Assembly (NCBI GenBank): GCA_024275955.1
Contig: JAJRYD010000020.1
Location: 105,459 to 169,458, forward strand
DNA: 64,000 nt
From: Nitrospirota bacterium
Lineage (GTDB): Bacteria > Nitrospinota_A > UBA7883 > JACRGQ01
Direction of reading: 5' to 3'
Positions 9,121 through 18,013 of the stretch are shown piece by piece. Below the pieces are notes generated by a model, which made no database searches, had not been told where the DNA came from, and saw only the letters and a list, made by a program, of their open reading frames with translations. Each line of letters begins with the position of its first letter. Positions within the stretch are counted from its first letter, which is position 1. The position numbers and the translations under genes were made by a program.

Positions 9121-9581
9121 GTAGCCGACAAGCTCCACACCAAAATAGCCCAGCTACCTTAGAGGTAATAGGTTTCAATTTCCATTGATGGTTTTGGTAC
9201 CGGACATTCCTTACTCATCCATCTGGTCAGGTTCCATCCCCCTCAAGCTTGATAAAGTTTTTGTGAGTAATATCTGCGCAAAAGCAGATACCCAATCGCT
9301 CACTGAGCAAATGTTAAAGCAATCGCTAAGGGAGTGAAAACTAGGAAAAGCTCTGACCAGCGGCAAAGGTGCTTTGACCTCCCAGCCGATTTTTGAAAAA
9401 GAAATTATATGCTTGATTGAACCTTACTGGGTACAGACTCGTGCAAATAAACAAAACTATCCCTGATTCGATAGAAAACGTTACACCTTAATTATGGAAG
9501 CAGTTGTATTATAAGATTTTGTGGTTTATTTGTGTCTAAACTGGGTATAGAATAGACCGATGTTAAGGCTAGGACTATAGA
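9121..9581 (+). other. 461-base non-coding interval between tgt and the receiver-TPR gene
   Basis: No convincing ORF exists on either strand. The interval is rich in short inverted repeats: ACCT/AGGT near 9156-9168, TCAAT/ATTGA near 9173-9187, and the nested set described as a candidate RNA at 9223-9360. A likely promoter for the next gene (TATAGAAT around 9545) lies near its right end, followed by an AGGCTAGGA-type ribosome site. Confidence 0.5.
9223..9360. ncRNA. Candidate structured RNA (strand uncertain)
   Basis: The outer arms CTGGTCAG (9223-9230) and CTGACCAG (9353-9360) are perfectly complementary 8-mers. They enclose an apical structure in which GTGAG (9263-9267) pairs with CTCAC (9299-9303) around a perfect 7-bp hairpin TATCTGC/GCAGATA (9271-9290, loop GCAAAA). 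Two closing stems around a large internal loop resemble 6S RNA in outline. I could not match conserved 6S, SRP, RNase P or tmRNA sequences, so the identity is open. Confidence 0.25.
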
Positions 9582-10796
9582 ATGGCCCAAGAGTGGATTA
9601 TACCTGGGGTCGAGAAAAAGACCGCAAATTCTCCAAATATCACGATTCTTCTGGCTGTCGGCTCGATCAACCTCCGTCAGGCTATCAAAAATATGTTTCG
9701 CGCAATGGGCGACTTTAAGGTGCATGAAGCGGGTACGGGTGAGAAAGCTTTAAGAATTTTAAAAGACGAGAAGGAAAATGATAAAGATTATTTCGTAATA
9801 TTCGATTTAGATTTGCCGGGCGATACCCCCGGCATTAATGTTGCCAGAGAGATAAGGTCGACCAAAAGGCTGGAGAATCTGGCCCTTGTCCTTCTTGCCG
9901 CAGATGCCAGCCGTGACAATGTGGCACTTATAGCCGAGCTTGAAGTAAGCGGATGTCTTGTTAAACCTTTTGGATTGGGAGCTTTGGAAAAAAAGTTTTT
10001 ACAAATAACGAGAGAACGGTCCAACCCGCCAGAACATATAAAGATGATATATCGGGGCGAAAAATTATTGAGCGAGTCTAATCATAAAGATGCTCTTGAT
10101 ATCTTTCTCGCCTCGCAGCAGATTAAAAACTCTGCGCGTGTAAATGTCCATATAGGGGAGGCGTTTGAGAAACTTAGCCGATTCGATATGGCACATAGCC
10201 ACTACGATAAGGCGATTGATGCCAATGATAAATATGTAAGAGCCTATAGCTTTGCCGCAACCTTGTATATGAAGCTTTCCAAAAATAATTTGGCATTACC
10301 ATACCTGGAAGAGGCTACAAGATTAAGCCCCTTCAACGCGTTTCGACAATACTCTCTTGGCGGAATTTATCTAAATGGGGGTGATGAACCCGGCGCTTAT
10401 GGAGCTTTTGAGCGTGCCGTCAAGATTAACCCTGGATTCAGCATGGAAATAGCAGAAAAGTTTTTGGATTACGGCAATTCGGAAAGCGCGGAATTTTTTT
10501 TCCGAAAGTCCCTCGCGGTAGAGAGAAACAAGGTCGATGTATTTAACAGGCTAGGCATAGCCTTAAGGAGGCAGGGCAAGTGGCAGGAAGCGGTTAATAT
10601 TTACAAAAAGGTCGTTCGGATAGATTCGAACAATGCTGGAATCTATTTTAACATGGGACGCTCATACTTTGCGGGTGAGATGTTAGAACAGGCCGCAACC
10701 TGTTTCAAAAATGCTTTACGCCTAGACCCTTCACTATTAGAAGCAGATAATGAGCTTAAAAAAATAGAGAAGATGGCTAAAACTAAAAATAATTAA
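9582..10796 (+). CDS. Response-regulator receiver domain fused to TPR repeats
   Basis: A 404-residue cytoplasmic protein. Residues about 20-145 form a CheY-like receiver: the phospho-acceptor is probably the first aspartate of IFDLDLPG, and the conserved lysine lies in GCLVKPFGLGALE. Residues about 155-400 are a series of six or seven TPR units (for example AYSFAATLYMKLSKNNLALP and AGIYFNMGRSYFAGEMLEQA). There is no DNA-binding or enzymatic output domain, so the output is probably protein-protein contact. Similar receiver-TPR proteins are common in deltaproteobacteria, but their functions are mostly unknown. No histidine kinase is adjacent, so its partner is unassigned. Confidence 0.85.
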   Translation: MAQEWIIPGVEKKTANSPNITILLAVGSINLRQAIKNMFRAMGDFKVHEAGTGEKALRILKDEKENDKDYFVIFDLDLPGDTPGINVAREIRSTKRLENLALVLLAADASRDNVALIAELEVSGCLVKPFGLGALEKKFLQITRERSNPPEHIKMIYRGEKLLSESNHKDALDIFLASQQIKNSARVNVHIGEAFEKLSRFDMAHSHYDKAIDANDKYVRAYSFAATLYMKLSKNNLALPYLEEATRLSPFNAFRQYSLGGIYLNGGDEPGAYGAFERAVKINPGFSMEIAEKFLDYGNSESAEFFFRKSLAVERNKVDVFNRLGIALRRQGKWQEAVNIYKKVVRIDSNNAGIYFNMGRSYFAGEMLEQAATCFKNALRLDPSLLEADNELKKIEKMAKTKNN

Positions 10797-10809
10797 ACGC
10801 CCCGAACAG

Positions 10810-11481
10810 TTATTTATAGATAGGGTTTCCGTTCTTCCAGTACCCTTCAAAAATTTTACTGCCGTCGTCCCTGTATTCGATACCATAGCCATCTGGCTTA
10901 CCGTATTTCAATTCCCCATCGTATACCTTGTTCTCGTTAGCGTTGTACAAGGTTCCCCTGCCATGATATTTATTGTTTTTAAAGTTTCCAACATATTTTT
11001 TTCTACCGTCAGGGAAGTATTCCGTTCCACTGCCGGTTTGTATACCGCTTTCCCATTCTCCGTCGTACGATTTGTTACCATCGGGCGGGAGGTACATAGT
11101 CCCCCTGCCGTGACGCTTACCAGCTTTGAACCAGCCGACATACTTGCCGCCATCTGTCCAAAAGTAACTGCCGCGCCCATCGGTCTTGCCATCTTTAAAC
11201 TCGCCGGTATATCTACTGCCGTCTGCGTAGGAATAAGTTCCCTCGCCATTCGGTTTTCCATCTGCAAACTCACCTGTATATTCAGCCCCACTAGAGTAGA
11301 AGTAGCTCCCGTAGCCATGAGGCTTTCCATCGATAAACTCGCCTGTATATTTAGTCCCATCAGCCCAGTAGTATGTTCCGTTACCGTTACTGCATGTTCC
11401 CTCGCATCTATCGCCAGCGGCATAAGCAGTGGCAGACAAAAAGATAAGCGAGATCGCCAAAGTAAACCATCTAAATTTCAT
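10810..11481 (-). CDS. Secreted MORN-repeat protein
   Basis: A 223-residue protein with a Sec signal peptide (MKFRWFTLAISLIFLSATAYA, cut before AGDRC). About eight MORN repeats follow, with the pattern G-x-G-x-Y-x-W/Y-x-DG-x-x-Y-x-GEF (for example YTGEFIDGKPHGYGSYFY and YTGEFKDGKTDGRGSYFW). MORN repeats form an elongated beta sheet used in lipid or protein contact. Location is periplasmic or extracellular; a specific role cannot be given. It is convergent with the receiver-TPR gene, 13 bases away, and ends in TAA. The repeats also create long open shadow frames in this interval. Confidence 0.88.
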   Translation of the reverse strand: MKFRWFTLAISLIFLSATAYAAGDRCEGTCSNGNGTYYWADGTKYTGEFIDGKPHGYGSYFYSSGAEYTGEFADGKPNGEGTYSYADGSRYTGEFKDGKTDGRGSYFWTDGGKYVGWFKAGKRHGRGTMYLPPDGNKSYDGEWESGIQTGSGTEYFPDGRKKYVGNFKNNKYHGRGTLYNANENKVYDGELKYGKPDGYGIEYRDDGSKIFEGYWKNGNPIYK

Positions 11482-11706
11482 ATATTCAACCTAAGCGAAA
11501 TTCTACCAGAGGATGGACGCAGATTGAAAGGGTCAGCAAGAGGATGGACTGGTTTTAAGCTTCCTACCGCTTCATCAGTACTATTCTATAGCTGTGGCTA
11601 TAAATTCTAATATGGGTAATAAACTGCTTTAATGATAGTATTAACGCCAGAATGCCGACTAGATTAGATGCCAGAACCGCGAGATGGAAATACGGAGTAG
11701 CGTAGC

Positions 11707-12672
11707 ATGCTTGATTTTAAATACTTGGTTTTTCTTTCGGCGGCGAGGCGTTTAAGCTTTTCCAAGGCCGCAAAGGAGCTTTCACTGACTCAACCTGCGG
11801 TAAGCTTCCAAATCCGGCATTTGGAAAACTCTCTAGACACCAAGCTTTTTATCCGCTATCCAAACAGGATAGAACTTGCTCCTATAGGCAAGCTTCTTCT
11901 CAAAGAGGTGGAAGATATAAACCTACATGCCAATCAGGCAAAAGAGCTTTTAATGAAAAAGCTTGGAAAGCTTTGGGGAACCGTTGTCGTTGGAGCATCC
12001 AGCACCATTGGAAACTATTTTCTTCCATCTGTACTGGCGCAGTTCAAAGGCAAGTTTGATGATGCCGGCCTTAGGGTACTTGTTGGCAATACAAACGAGG
12101 TACTTGCCTATCTTGCCGATGGAATTGTTGATTTTGCCATAGTCGAAGGGCCGGTAAAAGTGCGTCAGTGGGACGTGGAGGAAGCTTTTGTAGATGAGCT
12201 TATGGTCATAGCGCCTACAAGTTTTTCATCCACAGAGAATGGGGTTATTACTAAAGAACAGCTTGCCGCACAGCCTTTTATTTCTCGCGAGTCTGGGTCC
12301 GGCACACGCGCCATTATAGACGCTCTAAAAGATGGACAAAAACAGCTTATACCACCTTCCAACATAGAGCTTGAGCTTGGAAGCAACACCGCTATCAAAC
12401 AGGTAGTGGAGTCGGGTCTTGGAATTTCTATTGTTTCACTTATGACTTTGCAAAAAGAGATAAAAGCAAAATCAATATCAATCCTTAGAATTGCCGATTT
12501 TCCTATTTACCGGAAAATATCTTTTGTCTTTAACCGTGGAATGGAAAAAACAATGTTGATGGAAGAACTTATAACGCTATGCAAAGAGAAGGCAAAGAAG
12601 ATGACAGTTGGCTCAGACTCTAATTTCTCTACCGCCATCAGCAAGTCTGATAAAAAACCTCACTCGCCTTAG
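11707..12672 (+). CDS. LysR-family transcriptional regulator
   Basis: A 321-residue DNA-binding regulator. Residues 1-60 are the winged helix-turn-helix (FSKAAKELSLTQPAVSFQIRHLE). Residues about 90-295 are a periplasmic-binding-like effector domain (GTVVVGASSTIGNYFLPSVL), closest in style to the CbbR/CysB group. LysR proteins usually regulate an adjacent divergent gene, but the MORN gene upstream and the membrane protein downstream give no metabolic hint, so its effector is unknown. A GGAG sequence lies about 10 bases before the ATG. The last 25 residues are polar and probably disordered. Confidence 0.9.
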   Translation: MLDFKYLVFLSAARRLSFSKAAKELSLTQPAVSFQIRHLENSLDTKLFIRYPNRIELAPIGKLLLKEVEDINLHANQAKELLMKKLGKLWGTVVVGASSTIGNYFLPSVLAQFKGKFDDAGLRVLVGNTNEVLAYLADGIVDFAIVEGPVKVRQWDVEEAFVDELMVIAPTSFSSTENGVITKEQLAAQPFISRESGSGTRAIIDALKDGQKQLIPPSNIELELGSNTAIKQVVESGLGISIVSLMTLQKEIKAKSISILRIADFPIYRKISFVFNRGMEKTMLMEELITLCKEKAKKMTVGSDSNFSTAISKSDKKPHSP

Positions 12673-12768
12673 CCTACAGATATCAATCTACCAGCATACC
12701 ATTTCAATATTGCGCTTCCGGCGTTGTGCCAAGAGGTTTTGCATTTAACTTCTAAAAAGAATAATACG

Positions 12769-14601
12769 TCAATCCGAACTGCGGCTGTACGCCTGAAACC
12801 TCGAAACAGCTTTAGCAATAAACCTGCCGGTTAAGAAACTGAAAAATACGGCATACCCAAAAAGCAAAAACCCGGCGATAAGATTTGCTATTTTCTGTTT
12901 TAGCGGAACCTTGAACAAAAATGGTTTGTATGAGATAAACGCTTCCAGAGCTCCTTTCTGGTCAGCTTTAAAGTGGTCTCCCGGCGCGCAACTGTTTTCC
13001 TCCGGGTAAACGTAGCAGGCAGGGTTTTTCATATTAAACATTCCTTCCCTTACTGTAAAAACAGAGCCAGGCTGTAGATTTTTAAGCGGGAAGCTTTCGA
13101 GTCGATATCCGAAAATTGGTTCGTAGCAAAACATGTAGGAAAACCCTTTCGCTATTGAGTTGTTGCGGTTCTCCAATGGGAGGGGGGTTCCTTTACCATC
13201 AAGCAGTAGCGATATTTCGCTAATTTTGGGAGCAAACCCTTTGCCGCCACTCTTTGCGTACGCTTTTAGGATAGGCTCATACTCATAATTCTGCGCGTGG
13301 TAGTAACTTCTATCTAGAAAAATGTTTATCATTACAACTACCGCAATACCGACAATGGCAACATGTTTTTTATACTTTTCCAAAAAGGATTCTTTTTCCA
13401 AGATTACCGTGGTGAGCATTATTACTGGTAGAATATAGAACGAAAACCAGCGAAGCAGGGTGCTACTCTGTTTAAAAAATGGAATGCTTTTCAAAAAAGT
13501 GTTCCATGAGACAGAATAATAGTTTAGCAAAAGCGGAACCAGAAAGGTCAGCATCAAGGCTATCGCCAAAAATCCTTTTGCTGGATTGATATTTTTTAAA
13601 ACACGCCGAAAAGTGCCAGCATAGAGAAAGCTTAGGCATCCGGCTGTTAAAATTATGAGAGGAAGAAAAGTTATTCCAAATTCAAATTCATGCCTCCCCA
13701 GTTTCCACTGCTGATTGACCATAACTGTGTTCGCGTAAATATAATCTGGCATCCAAAAAAGGGATTCTAATAAAACTAGGAGGAGAGTGGAAATTTCCGG
13801 AATTCCCGGTAAGGGATAAAAGTCTCTCGGAAAATGTTTTAGAAAACTTATGCCACTAATAATTGATGGCAGTGTCAAAGCAATCGCGAGTGATGTGGCA
13901 GAAACAAACTTTAAGAGAAGGTGCCGTAGTCGAAAACTATCTATATTCAAGAGCCCATAAATAAGACCTATCGCCAAGACCGACAGCATAAGAGGAGGAA
14001 GAAGCTGGGACATTCCAGAGTAGTAGGCGTAAGCTACAAGAAACCCCGCGAGCGCGCTGTCGACAAAGAGCCTCTGCTTGGTATTTGCAGGACGGATAAT
14101 GATGAGTGCTATCATCGGTGCCAGCATGTAGCTGTGAAACGTGATATGCCCTGTTAGCAGTGAATGTGAATAAAAAGTATTAAAGAGAAAAAGCGTCGCT
14201 CCAAAAACGGCTGTAGCAGTACTGATCTTAAAAATGTTTTTAGCGAGAAAATAGAATCCAAAAAAACCTATGCCGCCAAACAGTGTCGCGGTTAGCTGTA
14301 TGGCAAGTAGAGGGTTGACGAAGAGTGTCAAAAATTGCGGAACGGAAAAATATGCCGCTTGCGGGTTGGCAAATTTTGGAAGCCCTCCGCAGAATGACGG
14401 CGTGAACCATGGAATGCTAAAGAGCCCGTTGACCTTCTGCCAATAATACCCGTCAAGCATGTTTGGAAAAAAGTAGGCCAAATCGTGGCCCAATTTCCCA
14501 AATCGGTTAGGATAGAAATCGGAATATATAACGTGGTAAATCGCTAGAAGCACGGCAGAAATCAAAACCAGACGATATCTTTTCAGATAGACACTAAACA
14601 T
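12769..14601 (-). CDS. Polytopic membrane protein, YfhO/GT-C-like
   Basis: A 610-residue integral membrane protein with about 12 predicted helices. The first periplasmic segment is rich in aromatic and Asp residues (GHDLAYFFPNMLDGYYW, then GGLPKFANPQAAYFSVPQFL), a pattern shared by GT-C glycosyltransferases and YfhO-like proteins that use lipid-linked sugars. A large soluble loop lies near residues 430-560 before the last helix. A catalytic role in envelope polysaccharide or lipid modification is plausible but inferred only from architecture. It is convergent with the LysR gene. The tRNA-Asp gene lies upstream on the same strand. Confidence 0.65.
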   Translation of the reverse strand: MFSVYLKRYRLVLISAVLLAIYHVIYSDFYPNRFGKLGHDLAYFFPNMLDGYYWQKVNGLFSIPWFTPSFCGGLPKFANPQAAYFSVPQFLTLFVNPLLAIQLTATLFGGIGFFGFYFLAKNIFKISTATAVFGATLFLFNTFYSHSLLTGHITFHSYMLAPMIALIIIRPANTKQRLFVDSALAGFLVAYAYYSGMSQLLPPLMLSVLAIGLIYGLLNIDSFRLRHLLLKFVSATSLAIALTLPSIISGISFLKHFPRDFYPLPGIPEISTLLLVLLESLFWMPDYIYANTVMVNQQWKLGRHEFEFGITFLPLIILTAGCLSFLYAGTFRRVLKNINPAKGFLAIALMLTFLVPLLLNYYSVSWNTFLKSIPFFKQSSTLLRWFSFYILPVIMLTTVILEKESFLEKYKKHVAIVGIAVVVMINIFLDRSYYHAQNYEYEPILKAYAKSGGKGFAPKISEISLLLDGKGTPLPLENRNNSIAKGFSYMFCYEPIFGYRLESFPLKNLQPGSVFTVREGMFNMKNPACYVYPEENSCAPGDHFKADQKGALEAFISYKPFLFKVPLKQKIANLIAGFLLFGYAVFFSFLTGRFIAKAVSRFQAYSRSSD

Positions 14602-14651
14602 CCAAAAAAGAGTATCGCATTTGAGGCTTTGAGTCAGTAAAACCTTTAAAG

Positions 14652-14728
14652 TGGCGGGGTTGACGAGATTCGAACTCGCGACCTCCTGCGTGACAGGCAG
14701 GCGTTCTAACCAGCTGAACTACAACCCC
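14652..14728 (-). tRNA. tRNA-Asp (anticodon GTC)
   Basis: A 77-base cloverleaf on the minus strand, including an encoded CCA end (complement at 14652-14654). The acceptor arms GGGGTTG/CAACCCC pair perfectly. The anticodon stem CCTGC/GCAGG flanks loop CTGTCAC with anticodon GTC (14692-14694). The T arm reads GCGAGTTCGAATCTCG. It is a substrate for Tgt, encoded about 6 kb away. Confidence 0.97.
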
Positions 14729-15032
14729 ATCGGCATACCGAAGATGGATTGTAGTTCGCTTTGGAAACTCAGTCAATCAAAAATAGCTGACAGTTCCTCT
14801 TTGTTGATGCTGTATCCGTAATCGCTAGTTACATGTCCCAAGTTCATATCACCCAAAAGCTCTCGTAGTTTACATAATATACATTATCGGCAAAAAGCAG
14901 AGGGAGGCCAAAAGAGTATGACCAGATGCGCGAAATACTAGCAGAGGCTCTCTTCTCCTCCTTAAGAATCGGAAACTTGTGTAAGCCAGCTCTATTTGCG
15001 TTAAAATGGCGACAAGCAGTAGGAGCAATAAT
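14729..15032. other. 304-base interval between tRNA-Asp and msrB
   Basis: No protein gene is supported on either strand. It holds the upstream region of the tRNA gene (minus strand) and the upstream region of msrB (plus strand), with an AT-rich patch near 14870-14885 that could contain a promoter. No repeat or terminator was recognised. Confidence 0.5.
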
Positions 15033-15569
15033 ATGAGATGCATGATTTTCCTGTTTACCATAATCGCTTTTCTTTCGGCTGACTTTGGCATAAGCGATGC
15101 CAAAGACTACAAAAGAACAAGCGATAAAAAGCTCGAAAAGGTTCTGACAAAAATGCAGTACCAAGTTACACGCAAAAACGGCACCGAACCGCCATACAGA
15201 AACGAGTATTGGGACAGCAAGAAAAATGGCATCTACGTCGACATAGTTTCTGGTGAGCCGTTATTCAGCTCGCTCGATAAGTACGACAGCAAGTCTGGCT
15301 GGCCAAGCTTCACCAAAGCGCTGGAAGACAGCAATATCGTTGAAAAAGAAGATAACAGCCTCTTTATCACTCGGACAGAAGTGAGGAGTAGAGATGGCGA
15401 CTCGCATCTTGGCCATCTGTTCAAAGACGGCCCTCCACCGATGAACAACAGGTATTGCATAAACTCTGCCGCACTAAGGTTTGTATCTATGGAAGATTTA
15501 GAAAAAGAAGGCTACAGCGAATACCAAGCGCTATTCGGTAATCAAAGCTCAATTAAGGAAACGAAATGA
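15033..15569 (+). CDS. msrB: Periplasmic methionine-R-sulfoxide reductase MsrB
   Basis: Repairs the R form of methionine sulfoxide. The start at 15033 has an AGGAG site 8 bases upstream and gives a clean signal peptide ([19 protein letters not shown]), placing the enzyme in the periplasm. Family motifs are present: [13 protein letters not shown] and the catalytic cysteine in [10 protein letters not shown]. The zinc-binding CXXC of the first strand is replaced (IVSGEPLF). Such zinc-free MsrB forms are known, but I see no obvious second cysteine near the catalytic one. The stop overlaps the msrA start (ATGA), so the pair is co-translated. Confidence 0.93.
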   Translation: MRCMIFLFTIIAFLSADFGISDAKDYKRTSDKKLEKVLTKMQYQVTRKNGTEPPYRNEYWDSKKNGIYVDIVSGEPLFSSLDKYDSKSGWPSFTKALEDSNIVEKEDNSLFITRTEVRSRDGDSHLGHLFKDGPPPMNNRYCINSAALRFVSMEDLEKEGYSEYQALFGNQSSIKETK

Positions 15570-16192
15570 AATGGATATCGGCGTTTGTACTTCTTCCCCT
15601 TATTTTCGTTTCCAGCGGAATAGTTGCCGCAGAGCAAAAAGCAACTGAAATGTCAGGCACCCAAGTTGCGAACCTAGAGACCGCAATATTCGCTGGAGGC
15701 TGTTTCTGGTGCATGGAGCCGCCGTTTGAAAGACTCAACGGTGTTCTTGATGTCGTTTCCGGCTATACAGGCGGTCACACCTCAAACCCGACATACGAGG
15801 AAGCTTCATCCGGCACTACCGGCCACACGGAGGCGGTGCAGATATCGTATGACCCATCAAAAATAAGCTACGAGAAACTACTTGAAGTTTTTTGGATGAA
15901 TATAGATCCCACAACATCCAACGGGCAATTTGTTGATGTAGGCAAACAGTACCGCCCTGGCATTTTTTACCATTCTAAAAAGCAAAAAATGCTTGCCGAA
16001 GCATCTAAAAAAAACCTGGCGCAGAGCGGACGGTTCAATAAGCCTATAACTGTGGAGATTACCGAAGCATCGCCCTTCTATCGAGCAGAGGAATACCATC
16101 AGGATTACCACAAGAAAAACCCGCTACGCTACAAATATTATCGCTTCAGCTCCGGTAGAGACAAGTTCCTCGATGAGGTCTGGAAAAAATAA
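15566..16192 (+). CDS. msrA: Periplasmic methionine-S-sulfoxide reductase MsrA
   Basis: Repairs the S form of methionine sulfoxide, complementing MsrB. A signal peptide (residues 1-22, [20 protein letters not shown]) sends it to the periplasm. The catalytic motif [11 protein letters not shown] lies near residue 45, with GYTGG and [10 protein letters not shown] downstream, as in typical MsrA. Its 208 residues match one MsrA domain plus signal. It overlaps msrB by 4 bases. Both need an electron donor delivered across the membrane, and none is encoded here. Confidence 0.95.
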   Translation: MKWISAFVLLPLIFVSSGIVAAEQKATEMSGTQVANLETAIFAGGCFWCMEPPFERLNGVLDVVSGYTGGHTSNPTYEEASSGTTGHTEAVQISYDPSKISYEKLLEVFWMNIDPTTSNGQFVDVGKQYRPGIFYHSKKQKMLAEASKKNLAQSGRFNKPITVEITEASPFYRAEEYHQDYHKKNPLRYKYYRFSSGRDKFLDEVWKK

Positions 16193-16283
16193 AGCTCGCG
16201 TAGGAATTCTCATTTTCTTTCCTCGCCCACTCATCAAGTTTTTACGGGCAAGCTCTCTTGCTTTGCTATCTGCTGGAAAAACT

Positions 16284-17174
16284 TTATGATTGGGATATGC
16301 CGAGAAACTGTTCCGCTCGCTCCAGCTCTAGTTGGGCAAGCCGGAGAAGATCTGGAGTGTCACTAACATCTAGCCCCAAGTCATGCCAAGCTCCTTCGCT
16401 GGAAGAATCCGGCATAAGATGGACAGAATTTTCAAAAGCTCCCTGGCTGGCGACGATAAAATCGGCAATGTGAACAGCCTGACAAAGTATTTTATCGCCA
16501 GCTGGGCATCTATCTGGTGTGTGATGGTTTTCTACTATGTTTATAAGCCGTTCGCTGAGGTTCCATCTTTTAAAAACTCTTGCCGCTATATATGCGTGGT
16601 TTAAGCCCAATTTTTCATCTTCAACAACTAAAGTTGATCTATGGGTCTTAGCGGCATCTTTGACGACCTCTTGGAAAAGATCGCTAAAATGTATATCCAA
16701 CAGAAAAATCCCGACATCATGGAAAAGACCGGCAGTAAAGGCAAGTTCCATATCACTAGAAGAAAACCCAAGCTTTGCGACAATTTCCTTAGAAAGCAAC
16801 GCGCATGAAAGGCTATGTTGCCAAAACGACTTCAAAGGAACCCGTTCGGAAGTTTTCGAGAACATATTTACAGCACCAAACGCCATGCAAACATTTTGAA
16901 CTTCGCTGATTCCAATTCTGACAAGAGCCTGCCTTACAGATGTAACCTCACCGCCTAAAGAGATGTAAAACGGCGAATTGACAAGCTTTAGAATATGGGC
17001 AGTCAAAGCAATATCAGATTCGATAATTGCGGCAAAATCCCCTATTCCCGCGCCCTGATCAGCAATTTTCTCGTTTAATTTTAGTATCGCGTTTGGAAAA
17101 GATGGTAAATCTTCCAGCGCGTCTATCGTCTTTAGAATATCTTTGGCAATACCTGCCTGCTTGCTGTCTGTCAA
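16284..17174 (-). CDS. HDOD-domain protein of the chemosensory operon
   Basis: A 296-residue cytoplasmic protein whose residues about 18-215 form an HDOD domain, a degenerate HD-hydrolase fold (DLPSFPNAILKLNEKIAD, then SDIALTAHILKLVNSPFY and GISEVQNVCMAFGAV). Such proteins act in signalling, often beside chemotaxis or two-component genes, without known catalysis. A histidine-rich stretch (GLFHDVGIFLLDIHF, ENHHTP) recalls the HD core. Its start overlaps the cheR stop by 4 bases, making it the last gene of the che operon and a probable output or adaptor protein. Confidence 0.85.
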   Translation of the reverse strand: MTDSKQAGIAKDILKTIDALEDLPSFPNAILKLNEKIADQGAGIGDFAAIIESDIALTAHILKLVNSPFYISLGGEVTSVRQALVRIGISEVQNVCMAFGAVNMFSKTSERVPLKSFWQHSLSCALLSKEIVAKLGFSSSDMELAFTAGLFHDVGIFLLDIHFSDLFQEVVKDAAKTHRSTLVVEDEKLGLNHAYIAARVFKRWNLSERLINIVENHHTPDRCPAGDKILCQAVHIADFIVASQGAFENSVHLMPDSSSEGAWHDLGLDVSDTPDLLRLAQLELERAEQFLGISQS

Positions 17175-18013
17175 CTTTTTACCTTGTAGTAAATTGCGCC
17201 ATCGCTTTTTATAGTTTGAAACGCTGATGAATAATTTAGCATAGACTCCGAAGCACCGAGAAAAAAGGTTCCGCCGCTATTTAGTGAGGCGGCATACTTT
17301 GAAAACAGTGTTTTTTTAAAATCTTGCGAAAAATAAATAGCAACATTTCTGCAAAAAATGATATCAAACTTGCCCAAGGACTGAAAGCTATCCTGCAGGT
17401 TAAAGCGATTAAACTCCACAAACTTTTTAACATCCGCTTTAATAGAGTAAATATCATTATCAGCATCAAAGTATTTCTTTTTCATCTCCTCAGGCAACCC
17501 CCTCGAAATTGTAAAAGAATCGTACTTTCCGTTCATTGCTAAAAAAAGAGCACTATTGGAAATATCTGTGGCAAATATCTCAACTACGGATGGGTGTAAA
17601 ATATGGTTTTCCCTTATAAATTCCATCACAGTCATAGCAATAGAGTAAGGTTCTTGCCCAGTGGAGCAACCAGCCGACCAGATTCTGATTTTTTCCTTTT
17701 TACCTGTTTTTATATTTTTAAGAAATTCAGGAAGAAGTGTTTTCTGAAGTGAGTTGAATGGGTGCTTATCACGAAACCAAAGCGATTCATTGGTCGTCAT
17801 CGCATCTACGATTTTATCCCGCAGGCCCATGCCGCCATTTTTTTTTGCGTGTATGTAAAATTCTTTAAAATTTTTGCAGTCTGTTTCGTTCATCAAGCTT
17901 TTCAGCCTGCTTTCCACCAGATAGCTTTTTTCATCTCCTACCAGAATCCCGCAAGTATCATGAATGTATCCCCTCAAAAGAAGAAATTCTTCTCTGCTGA
18001 TAGTTGTTGTCAT
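17171..18013 (-). CDS. cheR: Chemoreceptor glutamate methyltransferase CheR
   Basis: Methylates receptor glutamates with S-adenosylmethionine for sensory adaptation. The 280-residue protein has the N-terminal helical domain and a Rossmann methyltransferase domain with the SAM motif IWSAGCSTGQEPYSIAM and FDIIFCRNVAIYFS. It overlaps cheB by 4 bases upstream and the HDOD gene by 4 bases downstream. Confidence 0.95.
   Translation of the reverse strand: MTTTISREEFLLLRGYIHDTCGILVGDEKSYLVESRLKSLMNETDCKNFKEFYIHAKKNGGMGLRDKIVDAMTTNESLWFRDKHPFNSLQKTLLPEFLKNIKTGKKEKIRIWSAGCSTGQEPYSIAMTVMEFIRENHILHPSVVEIFATDISNSALFLAMNGKYDSFTISRGLPEEMKKKYFDADNDIYSIKADVKKFVEFNRFNLQDSFQSLGKFDIIFCRNVAIYFSQDFKKTLFSKYAASLNSGGTFFLGASESMLNYSSAFQTIKSDGAIYYKVKS

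Noticed and set aside
9223..9240. GGTCAGG resembling the SRP RNA tetraloop region
   Set aside because: The diagnostic GGAAGG...GCAGCC segment of SRP RNA does not follow.
10908..11423. A 171-codon frame inside the MORN gene
   Set aside because: It is a frameshifted shadow of the MORN repeats, low-complexity and without a ribosome site; the real frame has a signal peptide and repeat motifs.
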